Positions 6,561 to 13,817 are shown, numbered from the stretch's first letter. The stretch: DNA of 21,179 nucleotides from CAYVBW01 sp964449995 (GCA_964449995.1 CAYVBW010000016.1:1-21179), one strand, 5' to 3'. Made by a program: numbers and translations. The notes: generated by a model not told the origin, from the letters alone.

Positions 6561-7494
6561 GGACCCCCTTCCCTGCTTTTTCCAGCAACTCCTTGGCATA
6601 ACCATCTGAATGTTCGTGTTGATATACCACTTCCTTGAGGGGAGTACTGCTTAGCAAGCGTGCGCAGGCGGGGCAGGGCATCAGGTTGATATAAAGTGAG
6701 CAGCCATCCAAATCGATTCCTTGTTCATGTATTTGAATTAGCATTTCTTGCTCAGCATGACTGGTGTCATAGTGGCCTGGTTCTTGAAAACCAGTTAAGT
6801 TTTTTTCTTTAGTTGCCCCTTTGTGCAGCATATAGGTTTCATAAGGGACAACCTTATTGTGAGTGGCTAGTAAAAATTTATTGTCTTTGGCTAAAACAGC
6901 TCCAGTTTGGAAAGTATAATCAAAAGAACGCAGGCTGGCTTGTCGGGCGAACTCTATTAATTTTTGATCAGTATATTTTTTTCCGGCCTCAGCTTCTACT
7001 TTCGGCAGTGTGGGTTTAATTTTTTGAAAATAATTCAAGGCCTCAGCTTTGTTAGTAAAGGAGCTTACCAACTTGTATAAGGTTTTTTTTTCAGTGATTG
7101 TCTGGTATTCATCTCGGTAATGAAAAGCCCTGTGCCACGAGCCATTAATGCCTATGACGGCGCTCCAGTTGCCTTGTTTAAGGATTTTAACTGCCTTTTT
7201 TTGGGGGTAGGTAAGGATAAAGATAGATTTTTGTGTGTTTTTAGGTAATTTTTTTAAAGCTTCTTTTAATCTTTTTAAGCTAAGGGTTTTAAATTGGGGT
7301 GAGTTTTCTAGGCCGGCAATATATTTTTCAGTCACGCAGCCCCAAACAATAGGTTTTTTAGTGACAATTTTTTTTGAAAGCTGAATGATGCGTTTGGCAG
7401 AAATTTCGCGAGGTCCAAGGATAAAAATTGGCTTTTTTTGGGTGAATTGCTTAAGGTCAGAGGCCTTGATTTCAGACCATTTATAAAGTGTCAT
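6550..7494 (-). CDS. Two-domain cytidine/deoxycytidylate deaminase-like protein
   Basis: A 314-aa protein whose C-terminal half (about residues 176-310) is a zinc-dependent deaminase domain: H246-A-E248 for the zinc and proton-shuttle pair, and P-C274-x2-C277 for the other zinc ligands. This arrangement fits dCMP deaminase or a related nucleotide deaminase, with dUMP as product for ThyA. The N-terminal roughly 150 residues form a separate alpha/beta domain (FILGPREIS, IVWGCVTEKYI, IFILTYPQ, AVIGINGSW) that I do not recognise and that has no zinc ligands. The start overlaps the HIT gene stop as ATGA, implying coupled translation. The last two residues and the stop come from repeat R8. It could instead act on RNA or a free base. 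Confidence 0.78.
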   Translation of the reverse strand: MTLYKWSEIKASDLKQFTQKKPIFILGPREISAKRIIQLSKKIVTKKPIVWGCVTEKYIAGLENSPQFKTLSLKRLKEALKKLPKNTQKSIFILTYPQKKAVKILKQGNWSAVIGINGSWHRAFHYRDEYQTITEKKTLYKLVSSFTNKAEALNYFQKIKPTLPKVEAEAGKKYTDQKLIEFARQASLRSFDYTFQTGAVLAKDNKFLLATHNKVVPYETYMLHKGATKEKNLTGFQEPGHYDTSHAEQEMLIQIHEQGIDLDGCSLYINLMPCPACARLLSSTPLKEVVYQHEHSDGYAKELLEKAGKGVRSI

Positions 7495-8018
7495 GCCTGA
7501 TATTTTTGTTCAAACTTTTTAAAAAGTTTTTTAATTTTTTTTGCTTCTTTTTTGTATAGATCGGTATTTTCAAGCGGGGTGTATTGCAGTTTACGATAAT
7601 GCCATTCACACAAGTCAGCTTTGTCAAAGGGGATGAACTGGACGTGTAAATGATCAGTAACACTCATTTGAGCTTCTGGGCCTCCCTCTCTAATAACAGT
7701 CCACATACCTTTGTAGCCGTGAACTTTTTTTATTATTTTTTTTGCTAGGTAGGTAAACTTACGGATGGTTTCCCATTGTTGGGAACTTAACTCCTTAGGT
7801 GATCTAATGTGTTGTTTGGGAACAGCCATCAGCTGGCCATCAATATATGGATAAAGATTAACTGTTAGCGCGATTTCATTTTCTTCAATTAAGATGTATT
7901 TATTTTTTAGATCACAAAAAACGCATTTGCCGGTATTTTGCCAGATTTTGTCGTATTCTCCATTAACACGGGCATTTTTTTTATATTCTTGATCTTGTTC
8001 TTGAGTAGTGTTTGACAT
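7491..8018 (-). CDS. HIT-superfamily protein with an HxHxQ active site
   Basis: A 175-aa histidine-triad-fold protein. C32-x2-C35 (CVFCDL) is the zinc knuckle common in HIT proteins. YPYIDGQLMAVPKQHI is the conserved strand/helix region, and the active site is H123-L-H125-V-Q127. Classic HIT hydrolases have a third His where this has Gln; GalT and Ap4A-phosphorylase branches carry that Gln and act as nucleotidyl transferases or phosphorylases. Function is therefore more likely nucleotidyl transfer or dinucleotide phosphorolysis than simple hydrolysis. A basic, Lys-rich C-terminal helix follows. It shares an ATGA junction with the deaminase and lies 23 nt behind the nucleotidyltransferase gene. 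Confidence 0.85.
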   Translation of the reverse strand: MSNTTQEQDQEYKKNARVNGEYDKIWQNTGKCVFCDLKNKYILIEENEIALTVNLYPYIDGQLMAVPKQHIRSPKELSSQQWETIRKFTYLAKKIIKKVHGYKGMWTVIREGGPEAQMSVTDHLHVQFIPFDKADLCEWHYRKLQYTPLENTDLYKKEAKKIKKLFKKFEQKYQA

Positions 8019-8041
8019 TGTTGTCAGTAGATTGGATAAAA

Positions 8042-8599
8042 CTATTTGTCTCTTAGTGGATTTTTACCATTATCTAAAAAATCTTTAAGAACCTCGTTGA
8101 GCTGGGCACTGACTCCCTTTTTTAAAATTTGGGTAGTGGAAATAAAGGGAGATTGTCTCTCAACTAGTTCTACACGTCCGCCATAATCAATGACTGTTTT
8201 ATATTCTGCTGAGGTTTGGTAGCCATCATTCCAGCTTTCTTTAACAGTCACAAAAACATCTGGCTTAAGGGCTTCAATAGTTGGCTGGTTGCTCATTTGG
8301 GGGATGATGGTGATAAGATCAACAAAGCGAATATAGCTGAGCATTTCAGCCCTGATTAGTTCATCAAGGATTGGACGATTAGGCCCTTTTAGGGAACTAA
8401 CTGTTTGGTTGCTGCTAATACCAACTACAAGTACGTCTGCTAATTTTTTTGCCTCATGCAGATAGCGGACTTGGCCCACATGCAGCATATCCCAGGCACC
8501 AGCAGTGTAGACAATGGTTTTATTTTTAGAGCGCACAACTTCACCCACTTGGGCTAGTTGGCTAGGTTTAATCAGCCTTTGCTTCCAATTGAATTTCAT
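8042..8599 (-). CDS. RfaE/HldE-like cytidylyltransferase-fold protein
   Basis: A 185-aa class I nucleotidylyltransferase-fold protein resembling the C-terminal domain of HldE/RfaE. It has the TAGAWDMLHVGQVRYL entry motif (residues 32-47), LVVGISSNQTV, RAEMLSYIRFVD and the end motif ISTTQI (153-157), normally STTxII. These enzymes couple a sugar or polyol phosphate to a nucleotide. The hallmark HxGH reads H40-V-G-Q43, so the second His is Gln; the codon is CAA, read directly on the reverse strand. That may change metal or phosphate handling, so activity is uncertain. It is in a run with a kinase upstream (100-nt gap) and the HIT gene downstream. There is no Shine-Dalgarno. Confidence 0.82.
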   Translation of the reverse strand: MKFNWKQRLIKPSQLAQVGEVVRSKNKTIVYTAGAWDMLHVGQVRYLHEAKKLADVLVVGISSNQTVSSLKGPNRPILDELIRAEMLSYIRFVDLITIIPQMSNQPTIEALKPDVFVTVKESWNDGYQTSAEYKTVIDYGGRVELVERQSPFISTTQILKKGVSAQLNEVLKDFLDNGKNPLRDK

Positions 8600-8699
8600 T
8601 TTTTTTGTATTTCTATTGCGTTATGTGGCTTAAATTTTAAAATTAAAATCTCAATAGGATTAAGTTACCATTCTTTTTTAAGCATTGCCAGCGTAATTA

Positions 8700-9779
8700 T
8701 TATTTTATTGTCAATGAAACCAAGTTGCGCTGAATTAAGTATTTTTTTGTTCTTAAATAGTGGTCATTTTGTGACAAAAATTCATAGGGATTGTGCTGCA
8801 GGAATTTATAAAAATCATAAAAAAGAAAAAAATCAACAAGCTGGTTAAGTAGCTTAGTATCAGGAAGTTCTTGTCCTCCTCGTTTGTGATAGCCAGAGTA
8901 GAGGAAATACTTTCTTATTTTTTGGGCAGCTTTATATTTGCAGTCTATTAATAAAAAGGCTAGTGTGCGGGCTAGGTCAATGATAGGAGGTCCAAGGCTG
9001 ACTTTTTCAAAATCTAGAATTCCGGTAATCGTAAGAAAATTTTGATTTTTTGTTTGATGGACATCAAGGGCGAATTTTTTTTGATTAGGATTTGTTTGAA
9101 AATAGCTGCTTGGCATAAAATTGAATAAAATATTGCTGCGCACAAAGTCCAAATGTAATATTTGATTACTTGGATGTTTTTTTAGCTTAGTTAATAATTG
9201 TTCAAATTGTACAAAAGCTTTTTTTTCAATAGAAAGCTTCAGTTTTTGTTCAACTGCTTTCAAAACATTTTTTTGATTAAAATAATTGATCATTTCTTTT
9301 GTTTTTCTCTCTAACATACGTGTTTCACTATCATATAAATTTTGAGTTTTTATATCAAAATTTGAAAGTTGGTGATGTAGAGAACCCAAAACTTGACCTA
9401 ACAATTTAATATGCTTCATTGAGTAGTCTTCCCAATTAATGGTTATTCCGGGCAAATAATTGTATAAACAACAGTAGTATTTTTTTTGATTGAGTGAAAT
9501 TTTTATGATCGCTTGACTATTTTTTTTAATGGAGTGACGGGTGGGCCAGTCTTTTTTTGCTAAATAATCTGAGACCTGATTGGCAGCTTTAATTTTTTTG
9601 ACAATACCAGGCTCTGATTTGTAAAAAATTAACCCCAATTTTTCTCCTGAATTTAACTCTAAAGGCACAACTGTATTGCGGTATCCAGATTCAAAAGCAG
9701 GAATTTGCTTTATTTTTTCTGAAAGTTGGTATTGCTCCAAAATTTTTTCTATTAATTTTGGACTGGGTTTGATCGGCAT
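8700..9779 (-). CDS. APH/choline-kinase-like phosphotransferase
   Basis: A 359-aa protein kinase-like fold small-molecule kinase. The catalytic loop is H209-L-D211-FVRS-N216 (family pattern HxDxxxxN), and the metal-binding D256 is in GILDFEKVSLGPPIIDLA. The N-lobe has IFYKS as the probable ATP-lysine strand. Homoserine kinase II, aminoglycoside, choline and methylthioribose kinases share this architecture; the substrate cannot be told apart by eye. It is the first gene of the reverse-strand run kinase, nucleotidyltransferase, HIT, deaminase, which suggests it phosphorylates a metabolite that the next enzyme activates with a nucleotide. A TATAAT box on the reverse strand at 9837-9832 could drive the run. 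Confidence 0.8.
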   Translation of the reverse strand: MPIKPSPKLIEKILEQYQLSEKIKQIPAFESGYRNTVVPLELNSGEKLGLIFYKSEPGIVKKIKAANQVSDYLAKKDWPTRHSIKKNSQAIIKISLNQKKYYCCLYNYLPGITINWEDYSMKHIKLLGQVLGSLHHQLSNFDIKTQNLYDSETRMLERKTKEMINYFNQKNVLKAVEQKLKLSIEKKAFVQFEQLLTKLKKHPSNQILHLDFVRSNILFNFMPSSYFQTNPNQKKFALDVHQTKNQNFLTITGILDFEKVSLGPPIIDLARTLAFLLIDCKYKAAQKIRKYFLYSGYHKRGGQELPDTKLLNQLVDFFLFYDFYKFLQHNPYEFLSQNDHYLRTKKYLIQRNLVSLTIK

Positions 9780-9792
9780 AAATGGTGAGTAA

Positions 9793-9822
9793 ATGATAAA
9801 AACAATAATTTCGGGTTATAAT
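9793..9822 (+). promoter_or_regulatory. Candidate + strand promoter before structured repeat A
   Basis: ATGATA (9793-9798), 18-bp spacer, TATAAT (9817-9822). It would start transcription near 9829, just before structured element A, giving the ligase gene a leader of about 250 nt. A reverse-strand TATAAT (9837-9832) for the kinase run lies next to it, so the region looks divergent. Confidence 0.4.
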
Positions 9823-9845
9823 TAGCGATCTATTATATCTAATTA

Positions 9846-10024
9846 ATTCTGATTATATTCCCCGCTAGCTTGTCCTGCTTAGCGGGAGGAACAAATCAGA
9901 ATGGGGGTTCTAGGGGGATTCCCCCTTAGTGGAGCTTTAAGGGTCTAATACCCCTTAAAGCGACAGGGGAGCAGGCTTTGTTCTTGCAAAGCAAGACAAA
10001 ATGCTGAGGGGTGAAACCCCTCAG
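9846..10024 (+). repeat. Multi-hairpin structured element, copy A
   Basis: A chain of stem-loops. (1) ATTCTGATT/AATCAGAAT (9846-9854 with 9894-9902) encloses CCGCTA/TAGCGG. (2) CTAGGGGG/CCCCCTTAG (9910-9929). (3) CTTTAAGGG/CCCTTAAAG (9935-9960). (4) A bulged stem around TCTTGC/GCAAGA (9971-10003). (5) CTGAGGGG/CCCCTCAG (10004-10024). It is G+C-richer than the surroundings, has no credible ORF and lies directly upstream of the CofE-like gene. Hairpins 1-3 recur at 21079. It could be a structured 5' leader, a small RNA or a REP-like mobile repeat. Confidence 0.8.
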
Positions 10025-10076
10025 AAATGAGCTCATATCTATTACTAATATTAATTTGCGAATTTATCTAAAGGTT

Positions 10077-10832
10077 ATGAAAATTACAGCTATTAAGACT
10101 CCTATTGTTAAACAAAACGACAACCTGCTACAGTTAATTGTCCAAAATGTAAAGCAAGTTCCGGAGAAAAGTGTATTAGTAATCACCTCTAAAATTATTA
10201 GTTATAGCCAGAATAGATTGGTTCCGATTGAGGCTGGCACCAGGGAAGAAAAACATGAGCTAGTGAAAAAGGAGGCTGATGCCTATTTACCTAGCAGTCA
10301 TTCTCAATACGATATCATGCTGGCTATTAAAGACGGACATTTTAATGCCAATGCTGGCATTGACGAGTCAAATGCTGATGGCCATTATGTTTTATGGCCT
10401 GAGAATTTGCAGCAGGAGTTAAATGAGATTTGGAAGTTTATAAGAAATCATTATCAGGTAAAGCAGGTGGGTGTAATTGCCACAGATAGTCGCACTTGGC
10501 CGTTGCGCTGGGGTGTAGTTGGCACCTGTTTGGCTCACTGCGGCTTCAAGCAATTAGCTGATTTTAGGGGTAAAAAGGATTTGTTCGGCAGGGAAATTAA
10601 AATGGTCCAGTTAAATATTGCTGAAGCAATCGCTTCTGCTGCGGTTTTAGAGATGGGAGAGGTAGCAGAGCAAACACCGCTGGCATTAGTAGAGGAGATT
10701 AAGCACATAGAGTTTCAGGATCGCGAACCTTCAAAACAGGAGCTTCAATCACTAAAAATAGCAATTGAAGACGATATGTATCAACCATTTTTACAAAGTG
10801 TTCCTTGGGTGAAAAAGAAAAGTAATAATTAA
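10077..10832 (+). CDS. CofE-like (putative folate) gamma-glutamate ligase
   Basis: A 251-aa protein of the coenzyme F420-0:gamma-glutamyl ligase family. Recognisable family blocks are VITSKIISYSQNR (about residues 35-47), NAGIDESNADG, DSRTWPLRWG (usually DTxGRPxRxG), LADFRGKKDLFGREIK, and AEAIASAAVLEMGE. CPR genomes lack the rest of F420 biosynthesis, and their homologues are commonly called putative folate-metabolism gamma-glutamate ligases; polyglutamylation of folate would suit the thyA and DHFR genes here, but this is inferred. The frame is open back to 10011 inside the structured element. I choose the ATG at 10077 because the conserved protein begins at MKITAIKTP and AAAGG lies just upstream. 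Confidence 0.85.
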   Translation: MKITAIKTPIVKQNDNLLQLIVQNVKQVPEKSVLVITSKIISYSQNRLVPIEAGTREEKHELVKKEADAYLPSSHSQYDIMLAIKDGHFNANAGIDESNADGHYVLWPENLQQELNEIWKFIRNHYQVKQVGVIATDSRTWPLRWGVVGTCLAHCGFKQLADFRGKKDLFGREIKMVQLNIAEAIASAAVLEMGEVAEQTPLALVEEIKHIEFQDREPSKQELQSLKIAIEDDMYQPFLQSVPWVKKKSNN

Positions 10833-10875
10833 TTTTACTGCTTAGCAAAGCTGAATTTCAAATACTGCAGTTATC

Positions 10876-11169
10876 TTATAGATCTGCAAAATCTTCTTCC
10901 AAAATTACAGTTTCCTCAAGTTCTTGCAAGATAACATCAAGCTCATCACTCTCACTAACCTCAGGCATAGCTTGTAACTCCTCGTCTTCAGCCAACTCTC
11001 CAGCAGGGGTAGCAACCTCAGTTTCTAGCAATATATCTTGGTCTTCAACTACTGCTTCTTCTGTTATTTCTTGACCAAAGTCACCAAAACGATATTGATA
11101 ATATAATGCCCCTAAGGCTGTCGCAAAAAGAGCAACCAAAACTAAGATAAATAAAAGATTGTTTTTCAT
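10876..11169 (-). CDS. Small membrane-anchored acidic protein
   Basis: A 97-aa hypothetical. A short basic start (MKNN) precedes one hydrophobic segment (about residues 5-24, LLFILVLVALFATALGALYY), then a very acidic extracytoplasmic tail rich in E, D and L (for example ELDVILQELEETVILEED). The topology is probably N-in with the acidic tail outside. It is last in the three-gene exported cluster, 42 nt behind the secreted helical protein. No family recognised. It may act as a partner or anchor for the neighbouring exported proteins. Confidence 0.7.
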   Translation of the reverse strand: MKNNLLFILVLVALFATALGALYYQYRFGDFGQEITEEAVVEDQDILLETEVATPAGELAEDEELQAMPEVSESDELDVILQELEETVILEEDFADL

Positions 11170-11211
11170 AAGAGTAGATGTGGTTAGTAATTGTTATTTA
11201 ATAATTTACTG

Positions 11212-11826
11212 CTACTCAGTTTGACTTATGGCAGACTGGACTGCTGTTGTCATTTCTAACACAACTTGCTGAAACTGTTGTCTAGCTTGCAGGGCTTCGT
11301 CTCTGGCTGCTAGGGCAATTTGTCTTTGTGCCTGATACTGCTCAGGATCAACCTCTTCAAATTTAGCCACTGCACCATTGGCTTTTTCTATGGCTTCTTC
11401 TAGCAATAGCATCGCATTGCTAAAACCATCCCTAGCTTCTGTCATATCAACGCCTTCAGCTTCAAGTAGATCAAATCTAGCTTCAATTTTGTCTGCAATT
11501 TTTGTTAAGCGTTGATAGTAAAAATTAAAGCGTCTTTGTAGACGGTTGGCATGAATAGCAGTAACTCGCTGTTGGGCTTGAACTCTTTGCTCAGTTGGCT
11601 GTGAACCTGGATCGTCAATTTGTTGAATTTGAATTCTGGCTTGGTTATCAGCCTCGTCAGGCAAGGGGACTGTTCTTTGCTCCTGACCAGTGTCTTGAAC
11701 AACATCTTCAGCCTGAGCTGTTTCTGGCCGACTGGTTCTAATCTGGCCAGGCTCTTCAACAGCCAGTGCCGGAGAAATTGTAGCAAACAATAAACAAGGA
11801 ATAATAAAAAATGAGACTTTTTTCAT
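11212..11826 (-). CDS. Secreted helical (coiled-coil) protein
   Basis: A 204-aa protein with a clear Sec signal peptide: MKK, hydrophobic core VSFFIIPCLLFATI, and a cleavage site after SPALA (residue 22). A polar, Gln-rich linker (about residues 23-90) leads into a long helical region (90-204) of the pattern NRLQRRFNFYYQRLTKIADKI...LEAEGVDMTEARDGF, consistent with an antiparallel helical hairpin. I recall similar secreted RL-x-KIADKIE-x-R proteins in CPR genomes, without assigned function. It lies 57 nt downstream of the S41/J-domain gene on the same strand. It might be a chaperone-like substrate or partner of that membrane protein, which is inference. Confidence 0.75.
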   Translation of the reverse strand: MKKVSFFIIPCLLFATISPALAVEEPGQIRTSRPETAQAEDVVQDTGQEQRTVPLPDEADNQARIQIQQIDDPGSQPTEQRVQAQQRVTAIHANRLQRRFNFYYQRLTKIADKIEARFDLLEAEGVDMTEARDGFSNAMLLLEEAIEKANGAVAKFEEVDPEQYQAQRQIALAARDEALQARQQFQQVVLEMTTAVQSAISQTE

Positions 11827-11883
11827 AGTTGGAGTTTGTACTTTATAGAGTTATTTATATTCACTAAGTATCAGTATAAGAGA

Positions 11884-13212
11884 TTATTGCTCAGAAGTAA
11901 ATAACTGGGCTACTTGTGAAATTAACTCAGAATCATTGAAATATCTGTTCAGTTGTGTTTGCCAGTTTGGATCTTGCACGCTTATTAGGGGCTCAACTCC
12001 ACTTCCTTCAATTGGAGTACCATCTTCACGCAGGGTTAGGTGGTGAACTAAGAAGATGGAGTATTCTTCGCTGTCGCTGATCTGTCTTTCTAAGGGAAAA
12101 ACCCGTTCAATTGTGCCCCAGCCCATGGTAGTTGTACCTACCAAAACCCCGACATTGTATTTTTTGATAACACTAGCCATAACTTCGCCAGTGGATTGAG
12201 TGTTCTCGTCAATCAACACTACCACTTTTTTATAACGTACCAGGCTAGGTAGCCAGCCGGTGCGGGTTTTAAAATCGCTAACTTTTCCTTGTTGAATAAA
12301 CTGATAAGCATATTGGTTATTGCCAATAAAAGGTCCTAAAAAGTAGGGCAGACCGTCAATGGCTCCGCCAATATTACCTCTTAAATCTAAGATAAGAGTA
12401 TCAAGCTCTTCACCGCGATCATCAACCTTTTCAGTTACTTCTGCTAATTCCTGGACAGTTGTAGGAGAGAATTGCTTAATTCTTAAATAGAAAATTTGTG
12501 GAGTTAGTAGGTGCCATTGCATGGTGGGATTAACTCCAGCCTCATCATAACGGCTGCGAGTAGTCTCATCAGCTAGGGTTTGATGAGCAGCTTCTATTTG
12601 AGCCAATCGCTCTTGAGCTTCAGGGCTCTCATCATCTACTAGGGCTTGAGCCTGTTGTTCATAAGCTTGAGCTATTTCTTCTTGGGAGGCTTCTGGATCG
12701 ACTTCTAGGGCTGCATAGTGATCGGCTTCAGGATCAATATTACTTACTCTCTCTACTAATTCTTGCTCCAGCTGTTGTGAATACAAACGACTGCGGCCAA
12801 AAGGTTCAAGGTTGGCTAGTACCAAATCAGCTAGTTGTACTGCAAACTCTTCCTTAATTTCCTCGTCAGGATATTGATCTAGTAACTCTAAGATTTTATT
12901 ATCTAAATCTTTATAAGTTTGGATTTGTCCCCCAAGAGGTTGCGCGGTTAGATTTTCGATGGCTGCCACATGCAAAGTTACAAATTGAGGTTCATTAATA
13001 GTGTCCCAATAATTTTCAATAATAACCTCTCTCACTTCCTGTAAAAATCCTAGATATTTATTCGCTGGTTCTTGTTCTTGCTGGAACAACTTATTAAGTA
13101 GTGGTATTTGGGATTGGTGATTAGCGATAAATAATCCGCCGGCAAGACCAATAATGATTGCAATAATAATAGGCAAAACCAGAGGAGATCTTTTTTTCAT
13201 AGCTTGAGTCAT
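11884..13212 (-). CDS. S41 peptidase homologue with internal J-domain-like insert, predicted inactive
   Basis: A 442-aa protein anchored by an N-terminal membrane segment (about residues 11-30). A helical region (40-155) is followed at 162-227 by a J-domain-like module: DHYAALEVDPEASQEEIAQAY as helices I-II and RLAQIEAAHQTLADETTRSRYD as helix III, but the HPD tripeptide position reads VDD. The C-terminal half is an S41 (Ctp) core: IFYLRIKQFS, LILDLRGNIGG, and NTQSTGEVMAS with S340 at the nucleophile position. Twenty-five residues on, where CtpB has K334 after S309, is W365 (MGWGTIE), and the Gln position is E369. No PDZ domain is seen; the J-like module occupies that place. The M5 start (MKKRSP) is an equally good N-terminus. 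First gene of the exported cluster. Confidence 0.85.
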   Translation of the reverse strand: MTQAMKKRSPLVLPIIIAIIIGLAGGLFIANHQSQIPLLNKLFQQEQEPANKYLGFLQEVREVIIENYWDTINEPQFVTLHVAAIENLTAQPLGGQIQTYKDLDNKILELLDQYPDEEIKEEFAVQLADLVLANLEPFGRSRLYSQQLEQELVERVSNIDPEADHYAALEVDPEASQEEIAQAYEQQAQALVDDESPEAQERLAQIEAAHQTLADETTRSRYDEAGVNPTMQWHLLTPQIFYLRIKQFSPTTVQELAEVTEKVDDRGEELDTLILDLRGNIGGAIDGLPYFLGPFIGNNQYAYQFIQQGKVSDFKTRTGWLPSLVRYKKVVVLIDENTQSTGEVMASVIKKYNVGVLVGTTTMGWGTIERVFPLERQISDSEEYSIFLVHHLTLREDGTPIEGSGVEPLISVQDPNWQTQLNRYFNDSELISQVAQLFTSEQ

Positions 13213-13251
13213 TTTTGATTACTTGTTGTCATTTTTATTAAGTGAGCTATT

Positions 13252-13280
13252 ACTATAGCGTGGTTTTTTAGATGGTTCAA
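13252..13280 (-). promoter_or_regulatory. Promoter of the exported-protein cluster
   Basis: On the reverse strand TTGAAC (13280-13275), 17-bp spacer, TATAGT (13257-13252), leaving a leader of about 33 nt before the first ATG of the S41-like gene. Confidence 0.55.
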
Positions 13281-13344
13281 GAAGTGAGAAACTACGAGAC
13301 TTTTATTTATTATATGTAGTATTGTGTGTAATAAAAACATACTC

Positions 13345-13372
13345 TTGAAAAAAAACTCAAGTGTTGTAAAAT
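13345..13372 (+). promoter_or_regulatory. Promoter for the 104-aa hypothetical gene
   Basis: TTGAAA (13345-13350), 16-bp spacer, TAAAAT (13367-13372). The -35 region overlaps a short inverted repeat, CTTGA (13344-13348) with TCAAG (13357-13361), which could be an operator. It is divergent from the promoter of the exported cluster. Confidence 0.45.
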
Positions 13373-13455
13373 TTGACTTTGTGTTTTTAAGGCTAAAACC
13401 TAAAATTTAAAAACTAATTTTATTATTAATTAATTAGTAATTAGTTAGTGAAAAA

Positions 13456-13770
13456 ATGAGAAATCCAGAAATAGAATCATCCGCTCCAGTGACTCCAAGA
13501 GACATCTTGAGAATTGAGTGTCGTTTTCGAGAATTGTTAAATGATCAAGCTAAAAGTAGTCGAGAAAATAATGGCAATGGGCAGTTTTGTAATGATGAGG
13601 ATGATGTTTGTAGAAGATTGGCGTTAGAGTTTCCTTTGAGAGCCTTTTTAGAGTGGCAAGCTTGTCAAGCAGCTATAGCGGAGTATAAAAAACGCTATCC
13701 TGAGGAGTGGGAAAGTTTTGTTAAGAGTAATGGCTCTGGTGATAATCATCATGGCAACAATAAAGAGTGA
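13456..13770 (+). CDS. Hypothetical small soluble protein
   Basis: A 104-aa hypothetical with no signal peptide or membrane segment. A helical, Arg/Glu-rich start (PRDILRIECRFRELLND), a disordered Asn/Gly linker (about residues 37-47), and a second helical block (DDVCRRLALEFPLRAFLEWQACQAAIAEYKK, 50-80) that ends in a polar Asn/His/Gly tail. Two cysteines (C50, C58 region) and one in WQAC are visible but form no clear metal motif. It is monocistronic between its own promoter and a terminator at 13775. No family recognised. Confidence 0.65.
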   Translation: MRNPEIESSAPVTPRDILRIECRFRELLNDQAKSSRENNGNGQFCNDEDDVCRRLALEFPLRAFLEWQACQAAIAEYKKRYPEEWESFVKSNGSGDNHHGNNKE

Positions 13771-13774
13771 GTTT

Positions 13775-13804
13775 GCTAATGTTGTATTAGCTTAACTTTT
13801 TTTC
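13775..13804 (+). terminator. Rho-independent terminator
   Basis: GCTAAT (13775-13780), loop GTTGT, ATTAGC (13786-13791), then TTAACTTTTTTTC. It ends the 104-aa gene transcript just before the DHFR-like promoter. The stem is short and AT-rich, so efficiency is uncertain. Confidence 0.6.
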
Positions 13805-13817
13805 ATAAAACTTGTTG

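Noticed and set aside
7481..7663. Short reverse-strand ORF overlapping the HIT gene
   Set aside because: It overlaps the HIT/deaminase junction in another frame, has low-complexity Lys/Thr/Ser composition and no initiation signal.
9846..10024. Integron attC site or insertion-sequence end
   Set aside because: No integrase or transposase gene, no matching core sites and no target-site duplications were seen; the hairpin chain is not attC-like.
9846..10024. Known riboswitch or T-box
   Set aside because: No THF, cobalamin, SAM or T-box consensus could be recognised, so only a structured element is claimed.
10011..10076. Extended N-terminus of the CofE-like ligase
   Set aside because: The extension starts inside hairpin 5 of the structured element and has no resemblance to the family; MKITAIKTP at 10077 is the family-like start.
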